Assembly (NCBI RefSeq): GCF_014656455.1 | Contig: NZ_BNCL01000003.1 | Span: 248,001 to 312,000 of the forward strand | Reading direction: 5' to 3' | Origin: Paracoccus aerius | Lineage (GTDB): Bacteria; Pseudomonadota; Alphaproteobacteria; Rhodobacterales; Rhodobacteraceae | DNA: 64,000 nt | Part shown: positions 1 through 8,019 of the stretch, one piece after another | How the letters are laid out: each line of letters begins with the position of its first letter | Numbering within the stretch: the first letter of the stretch is position 1 | The notes under the pieces: generated by a model | Told to the model about the DNA's origin: nothing | The model's database searches: none | Seen by the model: only the letters and a program-made list of their open reading frames with translations | Position numbers and translations under genes: made by a program

Positions 1-1467
1 ATCGCCGCGCAAAAGGAAATCGGCGCGGCGTCGATCCGGCTTCTGGATGCGTCGGGGCGCACCGTGGGGTCCACCGACCGCTATCAGCTGGGCACGAACA
101 ACGTCCTGTCGCCCTTCTATGTCGAGGCGCTGCGGTCGCGCGATACCGTATTCACCGTCGCCAACCAGGGCGGCGGGGCCTATGAGTTCACCTATTCCCG
201 CGCGGTCGTGGCTGATGGCAAGACGCTGGGGGTGATCGTGGTGGGGGCCGACCTCAGCCGGCTGGAACGATCCTGGGCGGGGATATCGGACGCGGTGGCC
301 GTCACCGACAGCGAAGGCAACATCATCCTTGCGACCGAGCCGCGATGGCGCGGCCTGACCATGCCCGAGGCCCTTGCGGTGCGCGACGCGCCCTCGGCCA
401 TCCAGCGGGCCTTCCAGGTCACCGCCGACTGGACCGCGCTGCCGATCGACGCCTATGTCCAGGGCCGCGCCGTGATGCAGGCCGAGGCGCGGATCCCCTT
501 CCGCGGCTGGCGGATGATCAGCTTCACCACTTATGCCTCGGTCCGGGAACAGGTGAACGCGGTCCTCGCGCTTGAGATCATGGGCTTCGCGATCCTGCTG
601 GCGGGGACGTTCTACGTGCTGTCGCGCCGGGCGCGCAGCCAGTCGGTCGCCTATATGCGCGAATCTGCGGATCTGCGGGCGCTGAACATGCGCCTGACGC
701 GCGAGATCGCGGAACGGGAACGGATGCAGAAGGAACTGCGGGTCGCGGAACAGACCGTGCAGCAGTCATCCAAGCTGGCGGCCCTGGGCGAGATGTCGGC
801 GGGCGTCAGCCACGAGCTGAACCAGCCCCTGGCCGCGATGAAGACCTATCTGGCAGGGGCGCGCCTGCTGCTGCAACGCGGTCGGTCCGAAGAAGCCTTG
901 TCCAGCTTCCAGCGGATCGACGACCTGATCGAACGCATGGGCGCGATCACCCGGCAACTGAAATCCTATGCCCGCAAGGGCGGCGAGGCGGTCGAGCCCG
1001 TTGACCTGCGCGCCGCCGTCAGCAGCGCCCTGACCATGATGGAGCCGCAGTTGCGGGGCCGCACGATCCGCGTGACCCGCAACCTGCCGCGCCGCCCGGT
1101 GACGGTCATGGCCGACCGGATACGGCTGGAACAGGTCATCATCAACCTGCTGCGCAACGCCGTCGATGCGGTGCGAGACAAGCGCGACGCCCGGATCGAG
1201 ATCACTGTCGAAACCGGCGCCCATGCCTATGTGCTGGTGCGCGACAACGGCCCCGGCATCCTGGATCTGGAAAAGCTGTTCGAGCCGTTCTGGACCACGA
1301 AGAAACCAGGCGAGGGGACGGGCTTGGGTCTTGCCATCTCGTCCAGCATCGTCGCCGATTTCGGCGGCCGCCTGACCGCCCATAACGAAGATGAAGGAGC
1401 CGTGTTCGCGGTGGAACTGCCCTTGCAGAAGCCAAGGCAGGATCCGCAAGCCCTGGCCGCCGAATGA
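1..1467 (+). CDS. dctB: C4-dicarboxylate sensor histidine kinase DctB (5' end outside window)
   Basis: Membrane sensor kinase of a two-component system for C4-dicarboxylate uptake; it autophosphorylates a histidine and passes the phosphate to the DctD gene product 22 bases downstream. The frame is open from base 1, so the N-terminus and first membrane helix lie before the window. Visible in order are the end of a periplasmic Cache-like sensor region (bases 1-550), a membrane helix (about 560-640), a coiled linker, a HisKA H-box SHELNQPLAAM at about 808-840, the N-box NLLRNAVDAV, the G1 motif DNGPGI and the G2 motif GTGLGLAIS. An ATP-binding end so close to a DctD-like regulator supports DctB. 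The dicarboxylate ligand is inferred from family; no transporter gene is in view. Confidence 0.88.
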   Translation: MAAQKEIGAASIRLLDASGRTVGSTDRYQLGTNNVLSPFYVEALRSRDTVFTVANQGGGAYEFTYSRAVVADGKTLGVIVVGADLSRLERSWAGISDAVAVTDSEGNIILATEPRWRGLTMPEALAVRDAPSAIQRAFQVTADWTALPIDAYVQGRAVMQAEARIPFRGWRMISFTTYASVREQVNAVLALEIMGFAILLAGTFYVLSRRARSQSVAYMRESADLRALNMRLTREIAERERMQKELRVAEQTVQQSSKLAALGEMSAGVSHELNQPLAAMKTYLAGARLLLQRGRSEEALSSFQRIDDLIERMGAITRQLKSYARKGGEAVEPVDLRAAVSSALTMMEPQLRGRTIRVTRNLPRRPVTVMADRIRLEQVIINLLRNAVDAVRDKRDARIEITVETGAHAYVLVRDNGPGILDLEKLFEPFWTTKKPGEGTGLGLAISSSIVADFGGRLTAHNEDEGAVFAVELPLQKPRQDPQALAAE

Positions 1468-1489
1468 CTGTTCGAGAGAGGAAGTCCCT

Positions 1490-2815
1490 ATGTCCCGCAA
1501 ATTGAAGATTGCGATTGTCGACGACGAACCCGACATGCGGGAATCGATCAGCCAGTGGTTGGTCCTGTCCGGGTTTGAAACCGAAACCTATCCCAGTGCA
1601 GAAGACGCGCTGAAGGTCATCGGGGCCGACTGGCCCGGGATCGTGGTATCCGACATCCGGATGCCCGGCATGGATGGCATTGCCTTCCTGAAGCGCCTGA
1701 TGGGCCTGGATTCGGGCCTGCCGGTGATCCTGATCACCGGTCATGGCGACGTGCCCATGGCCGTCGAGGCGATGCGGATCGGGGCGATGGACTTCATGGA
1801 GAAGCCCTTCAACCCCGACAAGATGACGACGCTGGCCAAGAAGGCCACGCAGATGCGGCGCATGACGCTGGACAACCGCGCCCTGCGCCGCGACCTGTCG
1901 GAAGGCCAGCAGGTGATGTCCAAGCTGATCGGCACCAGCCCGGTGATGGAGCGCCTGCGCGAGGATATCCTGGATCTGGGCCAGGCGGACGGTCACGTGC
2001 TGATCGACGGCGAGACCGGCACCGGCAAGACGCTGGTGGCCCATGCGCTGCACGCCGTGGGGCCCCGCGCCGCGCGCAAGTTCGTGCCGGTGTCCTGCGC
2101 CGCCTACAGTGACGAGGCGCTGTCGGCCCGCCTGTTCGGCCCGGTCGAGGACGGCATCCCCGCCGTCGAGGAAGCACGCGGCGGCACCCTGTGCCTCGAA
2201 GATATCGAGGCGCTGTCGGAACCGCTGCAAGCGCGGCTTCTGGCCTTCATCAGCGACGGGGGCACGCCCGCGGAAACCCGCATCATCGCCATCTCCAATG
2301 CCCGCGGCGAAGGCCGCAAGGCCGAGGATTCGCTGCGTCCCGACCTGTTCTATCGCTTGTCCGCGCTGAAGATCACCCTGCCGCCGCTGCGCGCGCGGGG
2401 CGAGGATATCCTGTCGCTGTTCACCCGCATGACCGAACAGTTCTCCGAGGAATACGGCTGCGAGCCGCCGCAGGTCAGCGCACAGGAAGCAGCCCAGTTG
2501 TTGCAGGCGCCCTGGCCCGGCAACATCCGCCAACTGATCAACGTGGCCGAACGCGCAGTGCTGCAGAACCGGCGGGGATCGGGATCCATCGCGTCGCTTC
2601 TGATGGCGGACGGGGAAGACAATCAGCAGGCCACCACGACCGAGGGCAAGCCGCTCAAGGAATATGTCGAAAGCTTCGAAAAGATGCTGATCGACAACAC
2701 CATGCGCCGCCACAAGGGCAGCATCAGTGGGGTGATGGAGGAATTGTGCCTGCCGCGCCGCACCCTGAACGAGAAGATGGCCAAGTATGGCCTGCAGCGG
2801 GGCGATTATCTGTGA
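1490..2815 (+). CDS. dctD: DctD-type response regulator lacking the GAFTGA loop
   Basis: Response regulator of 441 aa with the NtrC/DctD layout: receiver domain (about 5-120, phospho-acceptor D55 in SDIRMPGMDG), AAA+ domain (about 145-370) and a C-terminal Fis-type helix-turn-helix (about 395-435). Walker A is GETGTGKT at residues 174-181, and the arginine-finger region LRPDLFYRL is present. The segment between LFG (215-217) and the Walker B region is shortened and has no GAFTGA, the loop that touches sigma-54, and Walker B reads CLEDIE rather than the usual FLDEI. The start at 1490 is chosen because AGAGAGGAAG precedes it and the receiver begins there; upstream in-frame codons overlap dctB. 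It is probably cotranscribed with dctB. Whether it still works with sigma-54 is doubtful. Confidence 0.87.
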   Translation: MSRKLKIAIVDDEPDMRESISQWLVLSGFETETYPSAEDALKVIGADWPGIVVSDIRMPGMDGIAFLKRLMGLDSGLPVILITGHGDVPMAVEAMRIGAMDFMEKPFNPDKMTTLAKKATQMRRMTLDNRALRRDLSEGQQVMSKLIGTSPVMERLREDILDLGQADGHVLIDGETGTGKTLVAHALHAVGPRAARKFVPVSCAAYSDEALSARLFGPVEDGIPAVEEARGGTLCLEDIEALSEPLQARLLAFISDGGTPAETRIIAISNARGEGRKAEDSLRPDLFYRLSALKITLPPLRARGEDILSLFTRMTEQFSEEYGCEPPQVSAQEAAQLLQAPWPGNIRQLINVAERAVLQNRRGSGSIASLLMADGEDNQQATTTEGKPLKEYVESFEKMLIDNTMRRHKGSISGVMEELCLPRRTLNEKMAKYGLQRGDYL

Positions 2816-2823
2816 ATGTCACA

Positions 2824-2845
2824 GGGGGCGGATTTCTCCGCCCCC
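2824..2845 (+). terminator. Hairpin after dctD
   Basis: Perfect 9-bp stem GGGGGCGGA / TCCGCCCCC with a TTTC loop, starting 8 bases after the dctD stop codon. No T-run follows, so this may be a weak or Rho-assisted terminator or an mRNA-stabilising end. Confidence 0.55.
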
Positions 2846-3428
2846 CAATGTATCGTGCCGGGCTTTTACAAAGAACATTACCAAATACACAGCCCAATCG
2901 ACCGATCGACAGGATGACCGGTCAGGTCAGCAAGCCTCTACCTCAAACACACGTGCATTCTTCCATGGGTTCCGTCACCGGTCCCGCAGCAGATGCGCCG
3001 CCACACACAAAATCGGACTTGCCGTCCCGCTCTGTCAAAGCCGCCCTTCGGATGGAAGGACGGGTGGAAAGGTCAGGTTCGACGGATCGGCGATGCAGGA
3101 TATCGGGATATTCCTTCAGATATTCCAACATCACGACCACGACCCGGCCAAGAGGCCGATCCTTTCCTGCGCAGTCCAATATCCTGACTGCCTGCTCAAC
3201 TTACTTTCGCGTCACTTGACCCTCAACCTGTCCATTTGGGCAATTCATGCAGACAATCATGCAATGTCATGAAATCGTTACAGGAAACGGCCCGGCCAAG
3301 GCTATTCCTGGTTAATTTCAGCTCCTTGGCATGGGGGCAGGCGGCTTTGTCCGGCCAGAGGCGGGGCTCGGCCCTTGCGTGGCCGGGCCGGGGGCGCTAA
3401 CCCGCTGGCGTCAGCACAGGGGCCCTTC
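2846..3428. other. 583-base gene-free region between dctD and metZ
   Basis: No convincing gene. A minus-strand open frame at 3179-2943 (78 codons, TTG start, or 62 from an internal ATG) has only a weak ribosome site and resembles nothing I know. The region has lower GC than its neighbours up to about 3290. A TTGACC at 3216-3221 could be a -35 box, but no good -10 follows at normal spacing. From 3290 the sequence becomes GC-rich and self-complementary; this is the likely 5' leader of metZ. Confidence 0.6.
3295..3330 (+). promoter_or_regulatory. Stem-loop in the metZ leader
   Basis: GCCAAGG (3295-3301) pairs perfectly with CCTTGGC (3324-3330) across a 22-base loop, about 100 bases before the metZ start. 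Further GC-rich pairing follows at about 3378-3400 (CGGCCC with GGGCCG). This could be a leader attenuator or cis-regulatory RNA. It does not match my memory of the SAM-II consensus found ahead of methionine genes in this class. Confidence 0.3.
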
Positions 3429-4616
3429 ATGAGCGACAGTTCCGCCAAGCCACGTCACCCGCGCACGCAGGCCGTCCATCACGGCATCCGCCGCAGCCAG
3501 TATGGCGAGATGGCCGAGGCGATCTTCCTGACCCAGGGCTTTGTCTATGACAGCGCCGAACAGGCTGAGGCCCGCTTCAAGGGGACCGGCCCGGACGAGT
3601 TCATCTATGCCCGCTATGGCAACCCCACCAGCCGGATGTTCGAGGATCGCATCGCCGCGCTGGAGGGGACCGAGGACGCCTTCGCCACGGCCAGCGGCAT
3701 GGCGGCGGTCAATGGCGCGCTGTTTTCCATGTGCAAGCCCGGCGATCATGTCGTGGCAGCCCGTGCCTTGTTCGGATCCTGCCTTTACGTGCTGGATCTG
3801 CTGGCCCGCTTCGGGGTCGAGGTGACCTATGTCGACGGCACCGACCTGGACCAGTGGCGCGCGGCCCTGCGCCCCGGCACCAGGGCCGCCTTCTTCGAGA
3901 CCATGTCGAATCCGACACTGGAGGTAATCGATATCGAGGCCGTGGCTCGCCTGGCGCATGAGGTCGGCGCCTTGGTCGTGGCCGACAACGTCTTCGCCAC
4001 CCCGGTCTTTTCCCGTGCGGCGGAACTGGGGGCCGACGTGGTCGTCTATTCCGCGACCAAGCATATCGACGGCGGGGGGCGGGCGCTTGCGGGCGTCATC
4101 TGCGGCACCCGCCAGTTCGTCCGCGAGGTGGCCGAGCCTTACCTGAAGCATACCGGCGGCGCGATCAGTCCCTTCCACAGCTGGATCATGCTGAACGGGC
4201 TGACCACGATGGACCTGCGCGTGCGCGCCCAGGCCGACACCGCCTTGGCCGTGGCACAGGCGCTGCAGGGCCATCCGGCCCTGTCGCGCGTGATCTATCC
4301 GGGGCTGGCAGACCATCCCCAGCATGACCTGGCGATGCGTCAGATGGGATCGGGCGGCACCATGATCGCTTTCGAAGTGGCTGGCGGCAAGGAGGCGGCC
4401 TTTGCCTGCCTGAACCGGCTGGGGATCATCAGCATCTCGAACAACCTCGGCGATGCGAAGTCGATCGTGACGCATCCGGCGACGACCACCCACCAGCGCC
4501 TGTCCGAGGATGACCGCGCCTATCTAGGCATCACGCCGGGCCTGCTGCGCCTGTCCATCGGGCTGGAACATTCCGCCGACCTGATCGACGACCTGCACCA
4601 GGCCCTGAACGGCTGA
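3429..4616 (+). CDS. metZ: O-succinylhomoserine sulfhydrylase MetZ
   Basis: PLP enzyme of 395 aa that makes homocysteine from O-succinylhomoserine and sulfide, a direct-sulfhydrylation route to methionine. It belongs to the Cys/Met metabolism fold-type I family; the PLP lysine is K211 in YSATKHIDGGGR. Other family marks are YARYGNPT near residue 65, ASGMAAVNGALF near 92, and the C-terminal SIGLEHSADLIDDL. The start at 3429 has AGGGG upstream, and the longer in-frame extension has no ribosome site. It stands alone, 103 bases before folE2. Cystathionine synthase or lyase relatives are the main alternative, but the sequence reads as the MetZ subgroup. Confidence 0.88.
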   Translation: MSDSSAKPRHPRTQAVHHGIRRSQYGEMAEAIFLTQGFVYDSAEQAEARFKGTGPDEFIYARYGNPTSRMFEDRIAALEGTEDAFATASGMAAVNGALFSMCKPGDHVVAARALFGSCLYVLDLLARFGVEVTYVDGTDLDQWRAALRPGTRAAFFETMSNPTLEVIDIEAVARLAHEVGALVVADNVFATPVFSRAAELGADVVVYSATKHIDGGGRALAGVICGTRQFVREVAEPYLKHTGGAISPFHSWIMLNGLTTMDLRVRAQADTALAVAQALQGHPALSRVIYPGLADHPQHDLAMRQMGSGGTMIAFEVAGGKEAAFACLNRLGIISISNNLGDAKSIVTHPATTTHQRLSEDDRAYLGITPGLLRLSIGLEHSADLIDDLHQALNG

Positions 4617-4624
4617 CCGGGGCC

Positions 4625-4642
4625 GGGCCGCCCCGGCGGCCC
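4625..4642 (+). terminator. GC-rich hairpin after metZ
   Basis: GGGCCGCC / GGCGGCCC palindrome 9 bases after the metZ stop, with a 2-4 base loop and no T-run. Probable transcript end or pause between metZ and folE2. Confidence 0.45.
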
Positions 4643-4719
4643 GACATGCCGGATTATCGCTTTGGATTCCGGCCCTGACCCCCCATATTGTGCCGGGATC
4701 CGGCCACAAGGATGCCAGC

Positions 4720-5682
4720 ATGACCGAAGCCCGCCCGATGATTCCCGCCTATCCGGCCCTTGTGCGCAGCTATGACGCGGGGTTCCGGGTGGATGACGCC
4801 TACAAGGCAGGGCTGCCCGACCTGCAGAACGGCCCTGCCAGCCTGATCGTCGGCGCGCGCGCGCCGATCCAGCATGTCGGCATTTCCAATTTCCGGCTGC
4901 CGATCCGCTACCAGACGCGCGACGGCGGCGAACTGACGCTGGAAACCAGCGTGACGGGCACGGTCAGCCTGGAAGCCGACCGCAAGGGCATCAACATGTC
5001 CCGGATCATGCGGTCCTTTTACGCCCATTCCGAACATGCCTTCAGCCTCAAGGTGCTGGAGGCCGCGCTTGACGATTATCAGGCCGACCTGGATGCCTAT
5101 GATGCCCGCATCCAGATGAAGTTCTCCTATCCGATCCGGGTGGATTCGCTGCGGTCGGGGCTGTCCGGCTGGCAGTATTACGATATCGCGATGGAGATCC
5201 TGGATTTCCACGGCCAGCGGCTGCGGATCATGCATTTCGACTATGTCTATTCCTCGACCTGCCCCTGTTCGCTGGAACTGTCGGAACATGCGCGCGAAAC
5301 CCGATCGCGGCTGGCGACGCCGCATTCGCAGCGGTCGATCGCGCGAATATCGGCAGTAATGGTCGGGCCGGAGAAAATCTGGTTCGAGGACATGGTGGAA
5401 CTCTGCCGCCGCGCCGTGCCAACCGAGACGCAGGTGATGGTCAAGCGCGAGGATGAACAGGCCTTCGCCGAACTCAACGCTTCGAACCCGATCTTCGTCG
5501 AGGATGCGGTGCGCGCCTTTGCTCAGCAACTGCTGGCCGATCCGCGCTTCGGCGATTTCCGGGTGGTGGCCAGCCACCAGGAATCGCTGCATTCGCATGA
5601 CGCGGTCAGCCTGATGACCAGCGGGCCGACCTTTGCCCAGGCATCGTTGGACCCGATGACCTTTGCGGGCCTGCGCGCCTAA
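4720..5682 (+). CDS. folE2: GTP cyclohydrolase FolE2 (type IB)
   Basis: Converts GTP to dihydroneopterin triphosphate, the first step of tetrahydrofolate synthesis. The protein is 320 aa and belongs to the FolE2 (COG1469) family, which replaces FolE and can use metals other than zinc. The signature is SSTCPCS with the conserved cysteine at residue 181, followed by SELSEHARE-like sequence, HSQRS, and a C-terminal SHQESLHSHDA motif. The start at 4720 is preceded by AAGGATG. The 3' end overlaps the convergent aldehyde dehydrogenase gene by 4 bases, so the two transcripts must end inside each other. With purU and folD it is one of three folate/one-carbon genes in the window, all in separate transcripts. 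Confidence 0.92.
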   Translation: MTEARPMIPAYPALVRSYDAGFRVDDAYKAGLPDLQNGPASLIVGARAPIQHVGISNFRLPIRYQTRDGGELTLETSVTGTVSLEADRKGINMSRIMRSFYAHSEHAFSLKVLEAALDDYQADLDAYDARIQMKFSYPIRVDSLRSGLSGWQYYDIAMEILDFHGQRLRIMHFDYVYSSTCPCSLELSEHARETRSRLATPHSQRSIARISAVMVGPEKIWFEDMVELCRRAVPTETQVMVKREDEQAFAELNASNPIFVEDAVRAFAQQLLADPRFGDFRVVASHQESLHSHDAVSLMTSGPTFAQASLDPMTFAGLRA

Positions 5683-8012
5683 TAGGCCGCAGACCCGGTG
5701 CCTTCGGGCAGGGCGCCATAGGGCAGCCAGATCGTCTTGGCCTGCGTGGCATGGCGCAGGAAGACCTCGCCTTGCGCCTGCGGGCCGGTCCAGTCGCGAT
5801 GCGCGGGCGCCCAGACGGGCTTGAGATTGCCGCCCGCGGCCTTTTCCACCGCCGCCAGATCGCCGCCGACCATCCACATCGCCGCGACCTCGTCATGCGC
5901 GGCCAGCACGCGGGCCAGATCGTCGCGCGGGCCGGTCACGATGTTGACCACGCCGCCCGGCAGGTCGGACGTGTCGAAGACCTGGTACAGATCCGTCACC
6001 GCCAGCGGATCGTCCTGCGCGGCGATGGCGACGACGCGGTTGCCCATGGCGATGGCGGGCATGACCAGAGACATGAACGCGGCCAAGGGCTGCGCATTGG
6101 GGCAGGCGATGCCCATCACGCCAAAGGGTTCGTTGACGACGCTCAGCAGGTGGCCCGGCTTGGCCTGCACATTCTCGCCGTCGAACTTGTCGGCCCAGGC
6201 GGCATAATGGAAGGCGCGGGCGATGGCGGCCTCGACCTCGGCACGGCTTGTGCGGGCGGCGAATTCATCAGCGCGGGCCGACAGGTTCTCGGCGATGTAG
6301 TACAGGACCTGCGCGCGAGCATGGCCGCCCATGGCCGCCCATTTCCCGGCCTTTGCGGCGGCCTCGACCGCGTTGCGGATGTCCTTGCGGCCGCCCAGCG
6401 GCGCAAGGCCGCCCGGCACGGCATAGCTTGCCCCACCATCGGGCCGCTTCTGCGCGCCGCCGATGTAAAGCTTGGCCGTTCGGTCCAGATCGGCCGGCTG
6501 GCCGCTGCCGCTGCCGGTGGTGGCGGCGACAGGCGCTGCGGCGGCTGGTTCGTCCACCGTGTCGACCGGCGCGTCCGCCAGATAGTCCAGCATCCCGACG
6601 CGCCCGCCTTCGCGGCCAAAGCCGCTTTCGCGATAGCCGCCAAAGGGCGCAGCCGCGTCGAACAGGTTGGCGCAGTTGATCCAGACGACGCCCGCCTTCA
6701 CCCTGGCGGCAATATCCGTCGCCACCGCCGCGCTTTCCGACCAGATCGAGGCCGCAAGCCCGTAGCGCGTGTTATTCGCCAACTCGACCGCCTCATCCGC
6801 CGTGCGGAAGGTGGACAGCGTGGCGATGGGGCCGAAGATTTCCTGCTCGAAGCCCGGATTGGCGGGGGTGATGTTGCGCAGATAGCCCGGCGCGATGAAG
6901 CAGCCCTCCTGCGCCGCGCCACCAACCAGTTCTGCGCCTGTATCGGTCGCCGCGCGGCAAATCGACAGGATGCGGTCCTTTTGCACCGGATCCACGATGG
7001 CGCCCACATCGGTGGACTTGTCCAGCGGCGGCCCGACCCGCAGGCGGGACATACGGGCGGCCAGCAAAGTTTCGAACCGTTCCGCCACGGCCTCGGCCAC
7101 CAGGATGCGCGATCCGGCGCAGCAGACTTGGCCGCCATTGAACCAGATGGAATCCACCACGCCATCGACCGCCCCGTCCAGGTCGGCGTCGGGCATCACC
7201 ACAAAGGGCGACTTGCCGCCCAGTTCCAGCGTCAGGCGCGTGGCCCTTCCCGCCAACTGGTTTGCAATCGCGCGTCCCACCTCGGTGGATCCGGTGAAGG
7301 CGATCTTGTCCACATCCGCCGCGACAAGCGCCGCGCCTGTTTCTCCGTCCCCGGTGACGATGTTGACAACGCCAGCGGGCAGGCCGATTTCCTGGCAGAT
7401 CTCGGCGAATGCCAGCGCGGTCAGCGGCGTGTATTCGGCCGGCTTCAGCACGACCGTATTGCCCGCCGCAAGCGCGGGTGCGATCTTCCAGGCCAGCATC
7501 AGCAGCGGAAAGTTCCAGGGGATGATCTGGCCGCAGACGCCGATCGGCTGATGCCCGGGAAAGGCGCTGTCGCGCAGTTCCGCCCAACCGGCATGGTGAT
7601 AGAAATGCCGCGCGACCAGCGGCACGTCGATGTCGCGCGATTCCCGGATCGGCTTGCCGTTGTCCAGCGTCTCGAGCACCGACAGGAAGCGCTCTCGTTT
7701 CTGGATATGCCGAGCGAGCGCATAAAGATATCGCGCCCGCTGCGTTCCCGTCAGCGCCGCCCAGCCGGGCTGCGCCTGCCGCGCCGCCGCCACCGCCGCC
7801 GCCACGTCATCAACTGTTCCCTGCGACACCTGCGCCAGAACCTCGCCCGTTGCGGGATCGCGGCTGTCGAACAACTGGCCCGGTTCCGTGAAGCTGCCGC
7901 CGATGAAATGCCCGAAAGCATCGCGCCGCGCCAGCCAGTCGCGCACGGCGGCGCTGTCCTCGACCGAGGGGCCGTATTCCATCGTTTTCATCAATTCGCT
8001 CACGCTGGTCAT
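5679..8012 (-). CDS. Double-length aldehyde dehydrogenase with a degenerate second domain
   Basis: NAD(P)-dependent aldehyde dehydrogenase family protein of 777 aa, far longer than the usual 480-500. Residues 1 to about 490 form a complete enzyme: IPWNFPLLM, the glutamate motif LELGGKSP, and GQVCCAGSR with the expected nucleophile C297. A Pro/Ala/Gly-rich linker (about 495-525) leads to a second ALDH-like half (about 530-777) that keeps VNEPFGVMGIACPNAQPL and GVVNIVTGP but has no catalytic cysteine motif. The gene begins 7 bases after deoC with GAGGACC as ribosome site. Neighbourhood suggests oxidation of the acetaldehyde released by DeoC, which is inference. Confidence 0.88.
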   Translation of the reverse strand: MTSVSELMKTMEYGPSVEDSAAVRDWLARRDAFGHFIGGSFTEPGQLFDSRDPATGEVLAQVSQGTVDDVAAAVAAARQAQPGWAALTGTQRARYLYALARHIQKRERFLSVLETLDNGKPIRESRDIDVPLVARHFYHHAGWAELRDSAFPGHQPIGVCGQIIPWNFPLLMLAWKIAPALAAGNTVVLKPAEYTPLTALAFAEICQEIGLPAGVVNIVTGDGETGAALVAADVDKIAFTGSTEVGRAIANQLAGRATRLTLELGGKSPFVVMPDADLDGAVDGVVDSIWFNGGQVCCAGSRILVAEAVAERFETLLAARMSRLRVGPPLDKSTDVGAIVDPVQKDRILSICRAATDTGAELVGGAAQEGCFIAPGYLRNITPANPGFEQEIFGPIATLSTFRTADEAVELANNTRYGLAASIWSESAAVATDIAARVKAGVVWINCANLFDAAAPFGGYRESGFGREGGRVGMLDYLADAPVDTVDEPAAAAPVAATTGSGSGQPADLDRTAKLYIGGAQKRPDGGASYAVPGGLAPLGGRKDIRNAVEAAAKAGKWAAMGGHARAQVLYYIAENLSARADEFAARTSRAEVEAAIARAFHYAAWADKFDGENVQAKPGHLLSVVNEPFGVMGIACPNAQPLAAFMSLVMPAIAMGNRVVAIAAQDDPLAVTDLYQVFDTSDLPGGVVNIVTGPRDDLARVLAAHDEVAAMWMVGGDLAAVEKAAGGNLKPVWAPAHRDWTGPQAQGEVFLRHATQAKTIWLPYGALPEGTGSAAY

Positions 8013-8019
8013 GCGGTCC

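Noticed and set aside
2943..3179. Small minus-strand open frame in the dctD-metZ gap
   Set aside because: TTG start with only a weak ribosome site and no recognisable family; kept only as a note on the intergenic region.
2191..3219. Plus-strand open frame of 342 codons running through dctD into the gap
   Set aside because: Out of frame with dctD, whose receiver, AAA+ and Fis domains are in the correct frame; the product has no recognisable motifs.
3270..3428. SAM-II riboswitch ahead of metZ
   Set aside because: I looked for the UGAUUU and GCUAAA cores with the pseudoknot arrangement and could not place them together.
6000..6480. Second half of the aldehyde dehydrogenase as a decayed separate gene
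   Set aside because: It is in frame with the first half, joined by a clean linker, without stops or frameshifts, so it is a fusion domain.
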